A DNA stretch of 64,000 nucleotides from Symsagittifera roscoffensis. Its lineage: Eukaryota; Xenacoelomorpha; Acoela; Convolutidae. Position numbers and translations under genes: made by a program. The stretch covers positions 434,001 to 498,000 of the forward strand of contig NC_087062.1 in assembly GCF_963678635.1 (NCBI RefSeq), in the 5' to 3' direction. Shown here piece by piece: positions 62,461 to 64,000 of this stretch (its first letter is position 1; each line of letters starts with the position of its first letter). Under the pieces are notes generated by a model, which was given only the letters and a program-made list of their open reading frames with translations, searched no databases and was not told the origin of the DNA.

Positions 62461-63000
62461 AAACTGTTTCTATTTTTTTGTACAAATGCGAAAATTGTTT
62501 CAATTTTTTTGACAAGATGCGAAAAGTGTTCTAATTTTTTTTTTGACAAAATGCGAAAAATCTTTCAATTTTTTTGACAAGATGCGAAAAGTGTTTCACT
62601 TTTTTCCTACAAATGCGAAAAGTGTTTTAGTTTTTTCGACAAGATTCGAAAAGTGTTTCATTTTTTTTTTCCTACAAATGAGAAAAGTGTTTTACTTTTT
62701 TCGACAAAATGCGAAAAGTGTTTTACTTTTTTCGATAAAATGCGAAAAGTGTTTCAATTTTTTCGACAAAATGCGAAAAATGTTTTACTTTTTTCGATGA
62801 AATGTGAAAAATATTTCAGTTTTTTCGATAAAATGCGAAAAGTGTTTCAATTTTTTCGACAAAATGCGAAAAATGTTTTACTTTTTTCGACAAAATGCGA
62901 AAAGTGTTTCAATATTTATGACAGTTTGCGAAAAGTCTTTCACTTTCTTTGACGAAATGCGGAAAGTGTTTCAATTTTTCTACAAAGTGCGAAAAGTGTG
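62461..63000. repeat. 31-bp tandem repeat, about 17 copies
   Basis: Units like TTTTTTCGACAAAATGCGAA followed by AAGTGTTTCAA repeat every 30-32 bases. The 31-base period produces fake open frames with FFDKMRKVFQFF-like periodicity in all three plus frames. The array ends exactly where the right arm of the inverted repeat begins. Confidence 0.95.
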
Positions 63001-64000
63001 ACAAGATGCAAAACCATTAGGTAACATTTAATATGTATACAATTTTTTTTAGTGTTTTTCCGAATATGTGTGCAAAAATTAATCGAGTTTCTCATCATAT
63101 GTGCCAGTTCAGAGTACTAAATTAAGTTTTAATTGTCTTTAAATAGTTTACTCTGAACCTCTCAACTATTCTCATAATTAAAATGAAATTGAAGAAATTA
63201 ATTACAAAGAACAAAAATAACACCAAACAACAATTATTTACAAAAACATTTAATCAAAAAGCTGTCAAGCAGCAGAAGAGTTCTGTAGGTTTTCTATAGA
63301 ACGCAGAGTTGGACGAGGTTCCATTGCTGGAGGTTGTTGTGGAGCTGGAGGCGTCATTGTTTCTGAGAAACCTTCATCTTCATCTATTGTGATGGGGTTT
63401 TCGACTGATCCTTCCTCCTCCCAAGGAAAGAGGAATTCGTCGACTGGTTGAGCCACAAATCTTGAGTCCGGAATCTCGGGGTAGTTCATGCCCACATGAT
63501 CAGAAATTTCCTCCATCATTTGCATTTCTTCAAGTTGGTTCTCTGTCATGGGTACTTGTGTCACATGATGTTCGTTGAAATCCCTTCGCATCACTTCCAC
63601 CATGTGCCAGACTTGGATTGGGATATCCATTCTTGCCAGAAAAACTCCTGAGACTGTTTCTCGCACTTGAATTTGTACTAGATCAGGCGAAAATTCTACA
63701 GAGTACATGAGATTGCTGTTTTGTACTGAGAAGATCATTTTGAGCAATTAATTGAGTAAAAGAGTAAGAACAAGAAAAAGCTGATAGAGGGATAGCTGAC
63801 GGAAGAGAAGTTGAAATCAAGGTAATTTGAGCTGAGAGAGGAGGTAGTTGACGGTAGTTAAGTTGAAAATAAAATGATTTTTTGTGAGGAGTTAGGGGTA
63901 CCTTCAACTCGAATGTGTGGGCTTGACCAATCAGAATTGATTTTCCTTATTTGGATTGCAGTCGTGTCCAATCAGATTTCAGCTTCCTTTTATGGGATTC
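63000..64000. repeat. Long inverted repeat, right arm (continues past the window)
   Basis: Reverse complement of 59,259-60,264 with few differences. Since base 64,000 still matches, the true arm is longer than seen here. Confidence 0.93.
63265..63738 (-). CDS. Unknown 157-residue protein, intact right-arm copy
   Basis: ATG at 63,738 to TAA-type end at 63,265. The N-terminal half is MIFSVQNSNLMYSVEFSPDL, VQIQVRETVSG, VFLARMDIPIQVWHMVEVM, RRDFNEHH (strand-rich, then a helix beginning at Trp). The C-terminal half is acidic (NQLEEMQMMEEISDHVGMNY, EEEGSVENPITIDEDEGF) and proline-rich (PPAPQQPPAMEPRPT). No family is recognised with confidence; a PC4-like fold is a guess. The left-arm copy is frameshifted, so this would be the functional one. 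The 5' region is GC-poor, with no clear TATA box. Confidence 0.6.
   Translation of the reverse strand: MIFSVQNSNLMYSVEFSPDLVQIQVRETVSGVFLARMDIPIQVWHMVEVMRRDFNEHHVTQVPMTENQLEEMQMMEEISDHVGMNYPEIPDSRFVAQPVDEFLFPWEEEGSVENPITIDEDEGFSETMTPPAPQQPPAMEPRPTLRSIENLQNSSAA

Noticed and set aside
62543-63001. Phe/Lys-rich 65-99 codon frames at the 31-bp repeat
   Set aside because: A 31-base unit cycles through all frames and creates fake periodic peptides.
1-64000. tRNA, rRNA or snRNA genes
   Set aside because: None was recognised by eye, but without a covariance search small RNA genes could be missed.

Overview
This is a window of eukaryotic, almost certainly metazoan, DNA. The most likely source is a nematode. 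The reasons are the AT-rich non-coding DNA, the short TTTTCAG-type splice acceptors at candidate exons, and the mix of RTE-like, CR1/jockey-like and PHD-finger LINEs with a Ty3/gypsy-class LTR element. No rRNA, tRNA or bacterial-type operon was seen. Almost all recognisable coding capacity belongs to mobile elements. Host genes appear only as a few candidate exons, at about 0.6-0.9, 8.2-8.4, 58.3-58.6 and 60.5-63.7 kb.

Regions: 0.5-8.4 kb holds two candidate minus-strand host exons, a CA microsatellite, a 156-bp tandem duplication and a 2.6-kb satellite of about 27 copies of a 96-bp unit. 9.1-16.5 kb holds decayed RTE-like LINE copies in head-to-tail tandem, and the second copy is split by a 5'-truncated minus-strand LINE. 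17.4-17.9 kb is a small element bounded by a long inverted repeat. 18.2-50.5 kb is a tandem trimer (period 2,414 bp) of a LINE encoding a PHD-like finger and a reverse transcriptase. The first unit of this trimer is split by a 24.46-kb LTR retrotransposon at 18,669-43,129, on the minus strand. 50.6-54.5 kb is a decayed minus-strand CR1-like LINE. 54.7-58.3 kb is AT-rich DNA with minor repeats. 59.3-64 kb is a long inverted repeat with about 1-kb arms, each carrying the same small gene, around a 200-N assembly gap, a 31-bp tandem repeat and another small gene.

The LTR element is the most remarkable feature. Its LTRs (921 and 924 bp) differ by only two substitutions and one 3-nt indel, so the insertion is recent. 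It has a 3-kb leader with 11 exact copies of CCGGAGGGG. Its gag-protease-RT-RNase H reading frame is 2,363 codons, followed after one in-frame TAG by an integrase frame with a macro-domain-like C-terminus. Downstream lies a further ~9 kb of coding sequence in three overlapping frames (1,289, 1,360 and about 389 codons). The first of these carries a complete set of SGNH/GDSL-hydrolase motifs and a second, degenerate SGNH-like module. The other two have no family I recognise. A roughly 3,000-residue accessory coding region with a hydrolase, in the position where retroviruses carry env, is the best candidate here for a poorly described system.

Limits: all domain calls come from motifs read by eye. 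Exon boundaries are guesses from splice consensus. Single-base frame breaks may be mutations, programmed recoding or assembly errors.
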